NCBI GenBank assembly: GCA_964570665.1
Contig: CAZMZH010000002.1
Coordinates: 186,001 to 250,000 of the forward strand
Source of the DNA: JAJDAT01 sp964570665
GTDB lineage: Bacteria; Nitrospinota; Nitrospinia; Nitrospinales; JAJDAT01
DNA length: 64,000 bases
Direction of reading: 5' to 3'
Shown here: one piece after another, positions 1 through 8,170 of the stretch
How the letters are laid out: each line of letters opens with the position of its first letter
Position numbering within the stretch: the stretch's first letter is position 1
Notes under the pieces: model-generated
Databases searched by the model: none
What the model saw: only the letters and a program-made list of their open reading frames with translations
Told to the model about the DNA's origin: nothing
Program-made: the position numbers and the translations under genes

Positions 1-297
1 TGATAAATGGAATTCTACGTTATCTCCCACTCGAATTCTTGCCATAGGACCTGGGACAGTCCCGTTAAAACTCCAATACCCATATTTGATTTCATGCGAA
101 ACTTCAGAAACGTATTCCTTTGCTTCTAAGTTAACCACAACAGTAGTTGCGCTATTTCGTTTTATCGGAGGAGGAACATTTGGAGCGGTAGCTAATGTTG
201 CCGTTTCTTTAGCAAAAACGCCAGCCGCTCCATATAAGCTAATTAATAAAAAAACGATAAAAAATTTAAAAAACTGAGATTTTTTATATGGACTCAT
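1..297 (-). CDS. nirK: Copper-containing nitrite reductase, N-terminal part (cut by window edge)
   Basis: Reading the minus strand from an ATG at 297 gives 99 codons that stay open to the window edge, so the C-terminal part lies outside. An AAGGAG ribosome site precedes the ATG. The protein starts with a hydrophobic signal peptide (about residues 9-29), then a proline-rich linker, then a first cupredoxin domain with the motif YWSFNGTVPGPMARIRVGD. That motif is typical of NirK, the periplasmic trimeric enzyme that reduces nitrite to nitric oxide with type 1 and type 2 copper. The copper ligands lie beyond the edge, so another multicopper oxidase remains possible. The neighbouring NO-repair genes support NirK. 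Confidence 0.8.
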   Translation of the reverse strand, partial: MSPYKKSQFFKFFIVFLLISLYGAAGVFAKETATLATAPNVPPPIKRNSATTVVVNLEAKEYVSEVSHEIKYGYWSFNGTVPGPMARIRVGDNVEFHLS

Positions 298-393
298 CGG
301 ACTTCTCCTTATACATTTAAAAGTTTAAAATAACCTCAAAGAGCTTTACCAGGGCAGAAGAGGTTAGTAAAAAATTAAAATAACAATTTGTTA

Positions 394-1128
394 TCAAGAT
401 ATTTGTGTTGCAATTTTTTGTCGGATTAAAACTTTTGAAAAAAGGATATTGTTTTCCTTATGTGTGTGAATGAGAAGGTCGTTTTCCAACGCCTCTAGTT
501 TTTTATACAAATAGGTAAGAGTGTTGCAGGCATCATCCGGGATAGAAAAATTACCGGTAAGTTTTCTAATGCCTCTTAATAGGTTTCCCAGGTCTTCGTG
601 TTGTTCTGTCATAACCTTAATGGGAATATGCATATTCTTTAATGCTTTCTTCGCCGCGAAGCCATCGTTTTCCAAGTTTTGAATCATTGGAAATAATATG
701 GCTTCTTCTTTCATAAGGTGAGGCTCAAGTTCGTCACGAAGCGCTTTTAACTCTTTGCTTAAGTCATGGAGTTCAGGATGTTTTTGGCCGTGAGCTTTTA
801 AGACCTTAGTCATCATTTGAGTTAGTTCAGGCAAAAGATCTTTCATTTTTTGGTGATGGTTGACTAAGATATTTTCAATTAATTCTTGCGAGCTTAATGA
901 GTTCCAGTTTTTCTGATTAGAAAAGGTTTCGTTAGAAGATGATCGATTCAATTGGTTTAGAACCTCGTTTGGATCCAATCCCTTTTCGGAACAAACGACG
1001 TTTAAAGGTTTCGTTCCTCTGCAACAAAAATCGATATTAAGTTTTTTAAAAGTTTTAATAGCAATCTGAGGGTTTAGCGTTGCAAAATTTCGGACTTCGC
1101 TTTGAATTGTTAAGTTTTGAAAATTCAT
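394..1128 (-). CDS. ric: RIC-family iron-sulfur cluster repair di-iron protein
   Basis: The 244-residue protein has the two-part layout of YtfE/ScdA/DnrN proteins, which repair iron centres damaged by nitric oxide or peroxide. Residues 1-65 form an ScdA_N (DUF542) domain with a CysCys pair at 35-36 in DFCCRG (the usual form is CCGG). Residues about 80-235 form a hemerythrin four-helix domain with metal-ligand candidates H91/H92, the HLMKEE segment, an EQHED segment and HTHKE near the end. Length is normal for the family (about 220-245). It lies just upstream of nirK on the same strand, and an operator-like motif at 1165-1182 lies 37 bp before its ATG. It is probably cytoplasmic and NO-induced. 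Confidence 0.88.
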   Translation of the reverse strand: MNFQNLTIQSEVRNFATLNPQIAIKTFKKLNIDFCCRGTKPLNVVCSEKGLDPNEVLNQLNRSSSNETFSNQKNWNSLSSQELIENILVNHHQKMKDLLPELTQMMTKVLKAHGQKHPELHDLSKELKALRDELEPHLMKEEAILFPMIQNLENDGFAAKKALKNMHIPIKVMTEQHEDLGNLLRGIRKLTGNFSIPDDACNTLTYLYKKLEALENDLLIHTHKENNILFSKVLIRQKIATQIS

Positions 1129-1164
1129 GGTATAAACCTCGTCGAATAAATGTTATATCGATAA

Positions 1165-1182
1165 AAAGACCTTTTTATCTTT
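1165..1182. promoter_or_regulatory. Operator-like inverted repeat, copy 1 (upstream of ric)
   Basis: The + strand reads AAAGAC, CTTTTT, ATCTTT, an imperfect inverted repeat with 6-bp arms and a 6-bp spacer. The match to the copy upstream of the hemerythrin gene extends into the flanks: TAAAAAG before it and AATTAG after it are identical. It sits 37-54 bp upstream of the ric start codon, where a repressor site would be expected. The likely binder is the Rrf2 regulator encoded at 1855-2280; this is inference. Confidence 0.55.
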
Positions 1183-1208
1183 AATTAGAGATGTTTTTAA
1201 ATTAAAGG

Positions 1209-1619
1209 CTAAGAAGCTCCATATTTAATTTCGTTGAACATTTCATAAAGTGCGTTTTCTTCTTTATAAATTCTGTGTCTAAGGGTGGCCAAAAGGTTTC
1301 CCAAATCGGCGGAAAACTCAATTCCATGGTTTTCTTTTTCGTATTTATTAAAGAAATCAACTGCGCCTTTAGAAATGGTTTCCATTTCAGATGAAAATGT
1401 TTGAGATATTTTTTTTATGTTTTCATTGTTTTGGCCAGCTTTTTCTAGGATAGGGTAAAGATGTTCATCTTCTTTTTCTAAATGCGATAAAAGAATTTGT
1501 TTGCAACTAAATAACAATTCTTTTGCTTCGGGAGAAACTCTTCCAAGCATCTTAACTCTATTTAGCTTTCTTATCAGAGTCCTATGTTCACTGTTCAAAT
1601 GTTGCGTTAGCGCTTTCAT
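1209..1619 (-). CDS. Hemerythrin HHE-domain protein
   Basis: A 136-residue single-domain hemerythrin. Ligand candidates are H7 and H12 in the first helix (QHLNSEH), H46/E50 and a further His in the second helix (SHLEKEDEHLYP), and His/Glu in the last helix (LRHRIYKEEN). Such proteins carry a non-heme di-iron centre that binds O2 or NO. It lies upstream of ric on the same strand, 80 bp apart, and each gene has its own operator-like repeat, so they look co-regulated rather than strictly co-transcribed. Its role is likely NO or oxygen scavenging or sensing, or assisting RIC. Confidence 0.85.
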   Translation of the reverse strand: MKALTQHLNSEHRTLIRKLNRVKMLGRVSPEAKELLFSCKQILLSHLEKEDEHLYPILEKAGQNNENIKKISQTFSSEMETISKGAVDFFNKYEKENHGIEFSADLGNLLATLRHRIYKEENALYEMFNEIKYGAS

Positions 1620-1658
1620 GATTTTTCCTTAAAAGATTCAGAAGAATTAAATATATAA

Positions 1659-1676
1659 AAAGATGTTTTTATCTTT
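1659..1676. promoter_or_regulatory. Operator-like inverted repeat, copy 2 (upstream of hemerythrin)
   Basis: AAAGAT, GTTTTT, ATCTTT: perfect 6-bp inverted arms around a 6-bp spacer, 40 bp upstream of the hemerythrin ATG. Copy 1 matches it over 27 bp with 2 mismatches. Confidence 0.6.
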
Positions 1677-1712
1677 AATTAGGTGCAGTGTAGTATTTAT
1701 AATTAAGGATGT

Positions 1713-1730
1713 CAAGGTCTTTTTATCTTT
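1713..1730. promoter_or_regulatory. Operator-like repeat, copy 3 (hemerythrin/Rrf2 divergent region)
   Basis: CAAGGTCTTTTTATCTTT matches copy 2 at 15 of 18 positions, including the whole TTTTTATCTTT half. It lies 36 bp upstream of copy 2 in the divergent intergenic region, so it could serve either the hemerythrin gene or the Rrf2 gene. Confidence 0.45.
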
Positions 1731-1814
1731 TTTATTGATTTTGGTCTGAATTTCCAAATTGCCTCGATCTAAGACCTTTAACATGTGCAATAATAGGTTT
1801 TATTGATAGAATCG

Positions 1815-1840
1815 AAATTGCCAAACAAAATAGGCAATTT
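1815..1840. promoter_or_regulatory. Inverted repeat AAATTGCC/GGCAATTT before the Rrf2 gene
   Basis: Perfect 8-bp arms (1815-1822 and 1833-1840) enclose a 10-nt AT-rich spacer, ending 14 bp before the Rrf2 ATG and just before its ribosome site (AGAGGA). A third AAATTGCC half-site stands at 1756-1763. It could be an autoregulatory operator or an mRNA hairpin in the 5' leader. Confidence 0.45.
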
Positions 1841-1854
1841 TAGAGGACCATAAA

Positions 1855-2280
1855 ATGATTTCTCAAACTTCCGAATATGCACTCCGGGCCATTGTTTGCT
1901 TGGCGCTTTCTCCAGAAACGCCTAAAACCACGGCAGATATAGCCAAAATAACAAAAGTACCTGAATATTATCTTTCCAAAGTTATGTTAGTTTTGGCAAA
2001 AAATGAATTAGTGGTTTCACGGAGAGGGCTCCATGGGGGGTATGTCTTAGCTTACGAGCCTGAAGATTTATCCCTTTTAGACGTAATTAACGCTGTTGAC
2101 CCTATTAAAAAGCTAGAAAGTTGTCCTTTGAAATTGGAAACTCATGGGACTAACTTATGCGCTCTTCATAGAAGGATTAATGATTCTATTGAGAGTATGG
2201 AAGAAGTTTTCCGTGAATCAACAATAAAGACTATATTAACCGAGCCTGCTAAAAGCAAAGCTTTATTAGAGTCTCGTTAA
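1855..2280 (+). CDS. Rrf2-family transcriptional regulator (NsrR/IscR-like)
   Basis: The 141-residue protein starts MISQTSEYALRAIVCLAL, the hallmark winged-helix start of Rrf2 proteins. The DNA-reading helix is around 40-60 (PEYYLSKVMLVLAKN), and the RRGLHGGYVL wing is near 57-68. The effector region has only two cysteines, at about 88 and 101 (SCPLKLETHGTNLC), rather than the three of NsrR/IscR; a nearby His or the N-terminal Cys18 could complete a cluster. Gene context (nirK, RIC, hemerythrin) argues for an NO- or Fe-S-sensing repressor. It is divergent from the hemerythrin gene. Confidence 0.85.
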   Translation: MISQTSEYALRAIVCLALSPETPKTTADIAKITKVPEYYLSKVMLVLAKNELVVSRRGLHGGYVLAYEPEDLSLLDVINAVDPIKKLESCPLKLETHGTNLCALHRRINDSIESMEEVFRESTIKTILTEPAKSKALLESR

Positions 2281-2852
2281 TGCTTTGGGGTTTGGTTTTA
2301 TTTTCGTTGTTATTTCAGGCTTGCGTTTCAGTTCCCTCCTCACCTCCAGAAGAAGAAACTTCAATCAATTTACTCGACCAGTCTAAAGAGGAATACCAAA
2401 AATGTTTAGCGGATAATCCAAAAGACTTGTCCCAATGTTCTGTCGAAAAAGAAACTTACAAAACCTATTTAAATGACGACCAAGCCTCACTTGACAGTGG
2501 AAAGTCTGAAGATAACTTTTCTAAAAACTTTAACCACATTTTAAATTGGAAGACTACATGGGGCAATATTTCGACAGGTTTTACTGGAAGGACTGTATTT
2601 GGACTTTATCCCGATTATGATGGAACCCTCAAAGGTTCAATTGAAGATGATGGCGCTCTTGTCGGTTATTGGTTTCAAAAAACTTCTCGCCGTCTCTGTG
2701 GGTATTCTTTAGACAATACTTACCATTGGGGGACTTTTCGTTTTAATAATTTTACTCGCGGAGAATTTTATGGGAATTGGGCTTATTGCGATAGCGCTCC
2801 AGGATCAGGCGGTCTTTGGGATGGAAAACGTATTATCCCAAATAAGAGATAA
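2280..2852 (+). CDS. Putative lipoprotein of unknown function
   Basis: The start codon overlaps the Rrf2 stop (TAATG), so the two are probably translationally coupled. Residues 1-15 form a lipoprotein signal with lipobox LFQAC, giving Cys15 as the lipidated residue. The C-terminal half is rich in Gly, Trp and aromatics (repeated G-x-W and GxF patterns, GGLWDGKR at the end), resembling small beta-rich lipoproteins whose recurring G.W/F units form a barrel-like fold. I do not recognise a named family. Coupling to the regulator suggests expression under the same stress, but the function is unknown. Confidence 0.6.
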   Translation: MLWGLVLFSLLFQACVSVPSSPPEEETSINLLDQSKEEYQKCLADNPKDLSQCSVEKETYKTYLNDDQASLDSGKSEDNFSKNFNHILNWKTTWGNISTGFTGRTVFGLYPDYDGTLKGSIEDDGALVGYWFQKTSRRLCGYSLDNTYHWGTFRFNNFTRGEFYGNWAYCDSAPGSGGLWDGKRIIPNKR

Positions 2853-2873
2853 ATTATTTTAAAGAGCCGCTCT

Positions 2874-3980
2874 CTATTGAGGTTGTTTTTCAGGTAAAGT
2901 TATTTTGAAAGCGCTGCCTTGGTTTGGGACGCTTTCTACAGAAACATCTCCATTATGCCGATCAATTATTTTTTTACAATGGGCGAGGCCAATTCCGCAA
3001 CCTTCAAACTTACTCCTATTGACTAATCGCTCAAAAGGTCGAAATATTTTCTTCGCATATTTTTGATCAAATCCAATTCCATTATCTTGAATAATAATTT
3101 CCCAGTTTTCTTTTCCTTTTGCTTTGGAAGAAATCTTTATTATTGGAGGAATATCATCTAAATGAAACTTCAATGCGTTGGCAATGAGGTTTTGAAATAA
3201 TTGATAAAGCAAAGAGGGCTCGCCTTCAATAGTGGGTAAATTTTCAATCAAAATTTTGGCCTTAGTTTCATTTATTTGCGCGTCTAAATTATTAATTGCT
3301 TTTTCCGCTATGGAGTTAAGGTCGACGACTTCAAAAGTTTTAGATTCCATTGAAACTTGAGAATATTGCAAAAGACTATTAATTAATTTGGATAAATGAC
3401 TAGTAATAGTAGCCATGTTATTTATAAAACCTATTCCTTGTTCGTCTAATTGGTTTTCATAGTCTTCTTTTAAAAAATTTCCCAATGTTTCAATTTTGCG
3501 CAAAGGAGCTCTAAGGTCATGAGATACTACAGAAGCGAAAGATTCTAAGTCATGGTTGCTACGCTCCAATTCTTTAATATAACGGCGTAGCATTAATTGA
3601 TTTTGAACTCTTACCAAAACTTCTTCTGGTTTAAAAGGTTTTGTGATGTAATCTATCGCTCCTAACTCGAATCCCCTTATAATGTCTTCTTCTCCAGTTT
3701 TGGCGGTCAAAAAGATTACAGGTATATTTTGTGTCGCTTTATTTGATTTTAATTTTTGGCAAGTTTCAAATCCATCCATTCCCGGCATCATAATGTCTAA
3801 TAAAATTAAATCTGGCAAAAAAATTGGAGCAAAGGCTAAAGTATTTTCTCCGTTTAAGGCGATAGATATTTCATAACCTTGAGCGGTTAAGGTTTTGTAC
3901 AAAACGTCGACGTTAGCGGGAACGTCGTCTGCTATCAAAACCTTCATTCCTCTTAAATCGTTTGAATTAAAATATTTCAT
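2874..3980 (-). CDS. Response regulator-histidine kinase fusion (REC-HisKA-HATPase)
   Basis: The 368-residue cytosolic protein begins with a receiver domain (about 12-130), with DD18-19 and phospho-acceptor D62 in LLDIMMPGMDG. A HisKA dimerisation helix follows, with the H-box SHDLRAPL near 155, then an ATPase domain (about 250-365) with the N-box LIANALKFH and the G-boxes DNGIGF and GCGIGLAH. There is no membrane segment or separate sensor, so its input is probably phosphorylation of the receiver by another kinase. It is convergent with the lipoprotein gene, leaving 21 bp between them. Confidence 0.9.
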   Translation of the reverse strand: MKYFNSNDLRGMKVLIADDVPANVDVLYKTLTAQGYEISIALNGENTLAFAPIFLPDLILLDIMMPGMDGFETCQKLKSNKATQNIPVIFLTAKTGEEDIIRGFELGAIDYITKPFKPEEVLVRVQNQLMLRRYIKELERSNHDLESFASVVSHDLRAPLRKIETLGNFLKEDYENQLDEQGIGFINNMATITSHLSKLINSLLQYSQVSMESKTFEVVDLNSIAEKAINNLDAQINETKAKILIENLPTIEGEPSLLYQLFQNLIANALKFHLDDIPPIIKISSKAKGKENWEIIIQDNGIGFDQKYAKKIFRPFERLVNRSKFEGCGIGLAHCKKIIDRHNGDVSVESVPNQGSAFKITLPEKQPQ

Positions 3981-4391
3981 TTTGATTATATTTTTTTGCA
4001 GCCTACTGCAGTAATTTTTATGCGCACGAAGCGATTTTAAAGTATTTTGATGGCCAGGGATATTGCAAATTGTAGAGACAAGCGAAAATATTTTAAAATT
4101 TAGTTAGAATTATTCATGTCAAAAGTGTAATAGTGAAAACATGGTTTCTATAGTTAGCGGATAGATTGGAGTATTTTTCCCATACCTCATTTTAACTGGA
4201 TTTTTCTTTGAATTATAAATCGCCGCGCATTTTGATTTTAAAAGAAACTAGTTTATAATCTTCAACTCTACTTCCTTATAGTATAACTTATTTGATTTTT
4301 GTAGCATATGTCCTGGTATTTAGTTCAATCGTTCCCCATAAAGCGCGATTTTCTAAAAATCTAAAAGTGAAATTTAAAGGTTATAGGATAG
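3981..4391. other. Intergenic region, no recognised feature
   Basis: A 411-bp AT-rich divergent spacer between the kinase and the metallo-beta-lactamase-fold gene. I find no tRNA, no terminator hairpin and no ORF with a credible ribosome site. Promoters of both flanking genes should lie here, but I cannot pick them with confidence. Confidence 0.6.
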
Positions 4392-5792
4392 ATGATCAAA
4401 ACGACTTTGATAGGACATGCCTGCCTATTAATACAGACTAAAGAGACAACAATTCTCACCGATCCCGTTTGGTTTGATTATATTTGGGAAGAAATCAATG
4501 TTCTTTGCCCAAGTATTATTTTAGAAAAAGATAAAATTCCACCGGTCGATGTACTTAATCTATCTCACAGACATCAAGATCATTTTGACGTTCGCACATT
4601 AGCCTATTTAGTAAACAACGACAGAATACTTAAACCTGGCGCAACCATACTGGCCCCAAACGACCCCCTTCTTCTAAAAGTTCTCGAAGAATTAGAATTT
4701 AAAAACGTTCAAATAGTTTCAGATTTTTGTTCCATAAAATTGAAAGACGTAACCATTACGCCAACCCCTTCTCTTCTAAAAGACGAGGATGGTTTTGTTG
4801 AACACGGGCTCATCGTTAACGATGGAGAAGTAACCATATGGAACCAAGTCGATACGGTAGTAAATCCAGAAATTATTGATCAAATTTGCAAACAATTTGG
4901 TCAATTAGATTTTGTTCATTCTCGTTTTCTTCCATTGATGGAAGGAAGGTTTTCTTTTCATAAATCTTTAAACTTACCATTTGAGCTTTATGGAGCTTGT
5001 TTAAATGTAATTAAGAGCCTTGACCCTAAATATGTAGTTCCTGGTTCGGCGGCATTTCGATATCGGGATGAGTTTAGTTTTTTGAATCGCTATACGTTTC
5101 CTACAACTCAAGATCAGTTTCTAGCCGATCTTTCGGCGTTTTGTCCAAATGTGGAGAATAGCTTATATTTTCCAGGAGATGTCGCTCATATTGAGCCTAA
5201 GAACATTAGGATAGAAAAACAATCTTCAGAGTTTGTTAGAGTGCTTGATGAGGATAGTCATAGAGTAATTTTCAAGCCTATGATGGAAGTTCCGAAGATA
5301 CAAACTCGAACAACGGACACAAACCAGCATAACCGAGAGATGGAAATCGTCAAAGATTTTATTAATAATCGGTTTATGGAAATGATGCTAAAAAGCGAAA
5401 TGATGCCTGGTTGGCGACATTGGAAAATTGTGTATCAATTAGAAGTTTTTGGGCAAAGTGGATCGGAAATATGGTGTGTTGACTTTGGGGTGGAAGAACC
5501 TAAGATTCAAAAAGGCGATATTGGAAAAATCAATTTGTATGAGGGGATTAGCGTTTCGGAATTAGTCGCCTTAATAGAAAAGAGAACTTCTTGGGATTTT
5601 GTATCTCTATGTGGAAACTATCGAACGTTTAATAATGTTTATAGAATTTTAGATGGACGATTTGAATACTATCCCTCTGAAGAAATTGACCACGTTTTAG
5701 AACCTTTAATGGATATTTTTCCTTCTAACGCCGAGATGGACCGAGAAAAATATATGAAAGACGTGCGTCGTTGGAAAGGTAAAGTCTTCTAA
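4392..5792 (+). CDS. Metallo-beta-lactamase-fold protein with C-terminal extension
   Basis: The 466-residue protein starts with a UlaG/NAPE-PLD-like beta-lactamase fold (LIGHACLLI; TILTDPVWF) and carries the metal motif HRHQDH at residues 59-64. The second half (about 280-466) is not part of the standard fold and has its own Trp- and charged-residue-rich pattern (WRHWKIVYQLEVFG). Small-molecule acyl or phosphoester hydrolases and the Rieske-type CMP-sialate hydroxylase share this N-domain, but no Rieske Cys/His set is seen. No signal peptide is visible. The substrate is unknown. Confidence 0.7.
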   Translation: MIKTTLIGHACLLIQTKETTILTDPVWFDYIWEEINVLCPSIILEKDKIPPVDVLNLSHRHQDHFDVRTLAYLVNNDRILKPGATILAPNDPLLLKVLEELEFKNVQIVSDFCSIKLKDVTITPTPSLLKDEDGFVEHGLIVNDGEVTIWNQVDTVVNPEIIDQICKQFGQLDFVHSRFLPLMEGRFSFHKSLNLPFELYGACLNVIKSLDPKYVVPGSAAFRYRDEFSFLNRYTFPTTQDQFLADLSAFCPNVENSLYFPGDVAHIEPKNIRIEKQSSEFVRVLDEDSHRVIFKPMMEVPKIQTRTTDTNQHNREMEIVKDFINNRFMEMMLKSEMMPGWRHWKIVYQLEVFGQSGSEIWCVDFGVEEPKIQKGDIGKINLYEGISVSELVALIEKRTSWDFVSLCGNYRTFNNVYRILDGRFEYYPSEEIDHVLEPLMDIFPSNAEMDREKYMKDVRRWKGKVF

Positions 5793-5809
5793 ATTTTTTG
5801 GGCCAAGTT

Positions 5810-7372
5810 TTATTCTTTACTACCTTTCAATTTATATAATTTGAAAGAGTGCGTTTTTTTTGTTTTATAACGTCGGTTAAAAGGGTTTTCAGCGTCTATA
5901 AAAAACCCCAATTCGTTTTTGAAAACCCCCACGAATTGATAATTGCTAGAAATCCTTTCTTTAGAACATCCTTCAGAACAAAGCGCCCACTTTTCTCCTA
6001 ATTCGAATGTTATTAAATCTTTTACAACTTCCGGGGGCATTCCTCCATTAAGATAAAACATCGAGTTTCCCAAAAAATAAACATTTTGTGTTGAAGAATA
6101 TATTTTAGGTTCATTCGGATGCCCAATGTAGGCGACTTTTTCTCCTGGTATATAGCCCGAAATTTTTAATAAGGTTGCTATTTCTCGACTGGGAGCTTGA
6201 TAGTCCGAAAAAATCTCCCCTAAATAGTTGACTAATAAAAAACGAGGTTTTGCAGTAGTTTCAACAAAACGTTTTATTGATTTTGGGTTTGTTTTACCGA
6301 TGGCGAGACTATCTTGAGGAAGAAGAACAAAAAAAAATAAAGGAAAGAGTTGGAAAAAATTAGTGAATAAAAACGAAACTCCTAGAATTGATGAGGTTTT
6401 GAAACGGTAAGATTCGAGAAAAAAACCTAAAGCGCAACAGGCCATACATAAGGTAGGTAGCAAATAGCGTAGGTTTGGACCGCTTGCATTGGAAGAAGAT
6501 GCAACTAGAATCAAAGGAACGAATAAAAAAAAGTTAAACTGTAAAAAGTTTTTTAATTTTGTTTTTTTTATCCATAACCAAATTATTAAAAGAAACGGTA
6601 AGTATGAGGCTAACAATAACCAAATAGCTTTAATGGATTGCTTGGGAATTGCCAAGAAATTGGTTGGAGGGTTTTTCCACAAATCCATAAAATAAAGCCA
6701 TCCGAATACTGGGATAAAAGCGATTAAAACGGAGTATAACGTCTGTTTTTTATGAGGAGCTCCTGTAAAGAGCCAATGAAGGACTAATCCTAAAGCTAAT
6801 GAAAGCGTGATCATTAAGTTAAAATGAAACATTAATACGCATAAAAAACCTAACTTAATTCCTGACCGTGGTTTTCCTTCTCGCATTTCAAAATACGATA
6901 AAATTAAAAAAGGAGTAAAAAAGAAAATGGGGCCATAATAACGACTCAACTTTGCAGGAACTAAGAAAAATGGCGATGCAACATAAAGTAAAGTAGTCCA
7001 ATATCCTTTTAATTCCCAGAATCTAGCTAACTTCCAAACTCCTATTACAGATAAAAGAGCAAAAATTGTTGTCGGTAATCGAAAGGTGAACTCATTATTC
7101 CAACCAAAAGTTTTCACCATAAAAGCTTGAAGATATAAATATCCCCAAGTGTTGCGGATGTAAGTATTATTAGAATTGGTTAGGAATGTATCTTGGAAAG
7201 GCGTCCCTTCCATATTCGGATATCCATATTCAAAAATCTTATATATATAATTGAAATCCTCTAATTCATCTGTCCAATAAGGGCGTTGCCCTAAGTTTGG
7301 ATAAAGTAAGCAAGCCGCGAGGAGTAAAAATACATAAGGCGCAGTTTTTGGATTTGAGATTTGTTTTATCAT
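5810..7372 (-). CDS. GT-C fold glycosyltransferase, PMT/ArnT-like (family 39 type)
   Basis: A 520-residue polytopic membrane protein. After the first membrane helix comes RPYWTDELEDF, where the Asp-Glu pair matches the catalytic acidic residues of dolichol/undecaprenyl-phosphate sugar transferases. About ten hydrophobic helices run to residue 350, followed by a soluble periplasmic domain of about 150 residues. Such enzymes move sugars from lipid-phosphate carriers to lipid A or protein on the periplasmic side. It is convergent with the preceding gene. The acceptor cannot be deduced. Confidence 0.75.
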   Translation of the reverse strand: MIKQISNPKTAPYVFLLLAACLLYPNLGQRPYWTDELEDFNYIYKIFEYGYPNMEGTPFQDTFLTNSNNTYIRNTWGYLYLQAFMVKTFGWNNEFTFRLPTTIFALLSVIGVWKLARFWELKGYWTTLLYVASPFFLVPAKLSRYYGPIFFFTPFLILSYFEMREGKPRSGIKLGFLCVLMFHFNLMITLSLALGLVLHWLFTGAPHKKQTLYSVLIAFIPVFGWLYFMDLWKNPPTNFLAIPKQSIKAIWLLLASYLPFLLIIWLWIKKTKLKNFLQFNFFLFVPLILVASSSNASGPNLRYLLPTLCMACCALGFFLESYRFKTSSILGVSFLFTNFFQLFPLFFFVLLPQDSLAIGKTNPKSIKRFVETTAKPRFLLVNYLGEIFSDYQAPSREIATLLKISGYIPGEKVAYIGHPNEPKIYSSTQNVYFLGNSMFYLNGGMPPEVVKDLITFELGEKWALCSEGCSKERISSNYQFVGVFKNELGFFIDAENPFNRRYKTKKTHSFKLYKLKGSKE

Positions 7373-7800
7373 ATGAACACTTTTACTGATTTCAAGATCA
7401 TGAGTATTTAAAGATTTTAATGCTAAAGGAAGTCAGAATAGTAACTAAAATTAGGGATTATATTCCGTTTAATTTTTGCATTAGCTTTTTTGGACTGTTT
7501 AGGATTAAACTTTAAGGCTTTACTATCCATTCCAGCTTGCCAACGACGGCTATTAAAGAGAAGGTTATTGTGTTATAAAAATCTTTTAACATAGTATTTA
7601 AAGAATTTTAATTTCCTTAAAGGAAAACCCGTTGTTTTTAAAAGGTTACGCTTGAAAACCGGCCTCGGGATGGTTAATATACCTAATTAAAATTAAATTT
7701 TTAGGAGTTTTTGAATAGTCCTGATTTACGGGAAGATTTTTTTTTATTGAAAGTAAATTCATTTCGAATTATTTTTTTGGTCCTATTGTTCTAGGTAATT
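7373..7800. other. Intergenic region, no recognised feature
   Basis: A 428-bp AT-rich spacer between divergent genes. The longest in-frame stretches are short and lack ribosome sites. No hairpin with a T-run or RNA gene was recognised. Confidence 0.6.
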
Positions 7801-8169
7801 GTGAAAATTCTGTTAGTTGAAGATAATGAAATGAATCGGGATATGTTAAGCCGTAGGTTGGTCCGTAAAGGATTTGAAGTATCTATTGCGGTAGACGGTT
7901 TAGAAGGAGTTGAAAAAGCTCATTCAGAATTACCCGATATAATATTGATGGATATGAGTCTTCCGGAATTAGATGGCTGGGAGGCCACCCGTCGACTCAA
8001 ATCTGCAGAAGACACTAAAAGTATTCCTATCCTTGGCCTTTCTGCTCATGCCATGGCAGGCGATAGAGAAAAAGCAATGCAAGCTGGCTGTAACGACTAT
8101 GATACCAAACCCGTTGAATTTAAGCGATTAATGGGAAAAATTGAGGAACTTCTTGGCGATAAAGCCTAA
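7801..8169 (+). CDS. Single-domain response regulator (CheY/DivK-like)
   Basis: A 122-residue stand-alone receiver. Acidic pocket E7/D8, phospho-acceptor D51 (ILMDMSLPELDGWEA), switch Ser/Thr and the conserved Lys in DTKPV are all present. The GTG start is chosen because the protein begins exactly at the first beta strand (KILLVEDN). There is no output domain, so it acts by protein contact. It is followed with a 1-bp gap by a gene with an HPt domain, which makes a phosphorelay pair. Confidence 0.9.
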   Translation: MKILLVEDNEMNRDMLSRRLVRKGFEVSIAVDGLEGVEKAHSELPDIILMDMSLPELDGWEATRRLKSAEDTKSIPILGLSAHAMAGDREKAMQAGCNDYDTKPVEFKRLMGKIEELLGDKA

Positions 8170-8170
8170 A

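Noticed and set aside
86..277. 63-codon open frame on the + strand at the window start
   Set aside because: It lies antisense to the nirK N-terminus, which has a ribosome site, signal peptide and recognisable family motif; the + frame has none.
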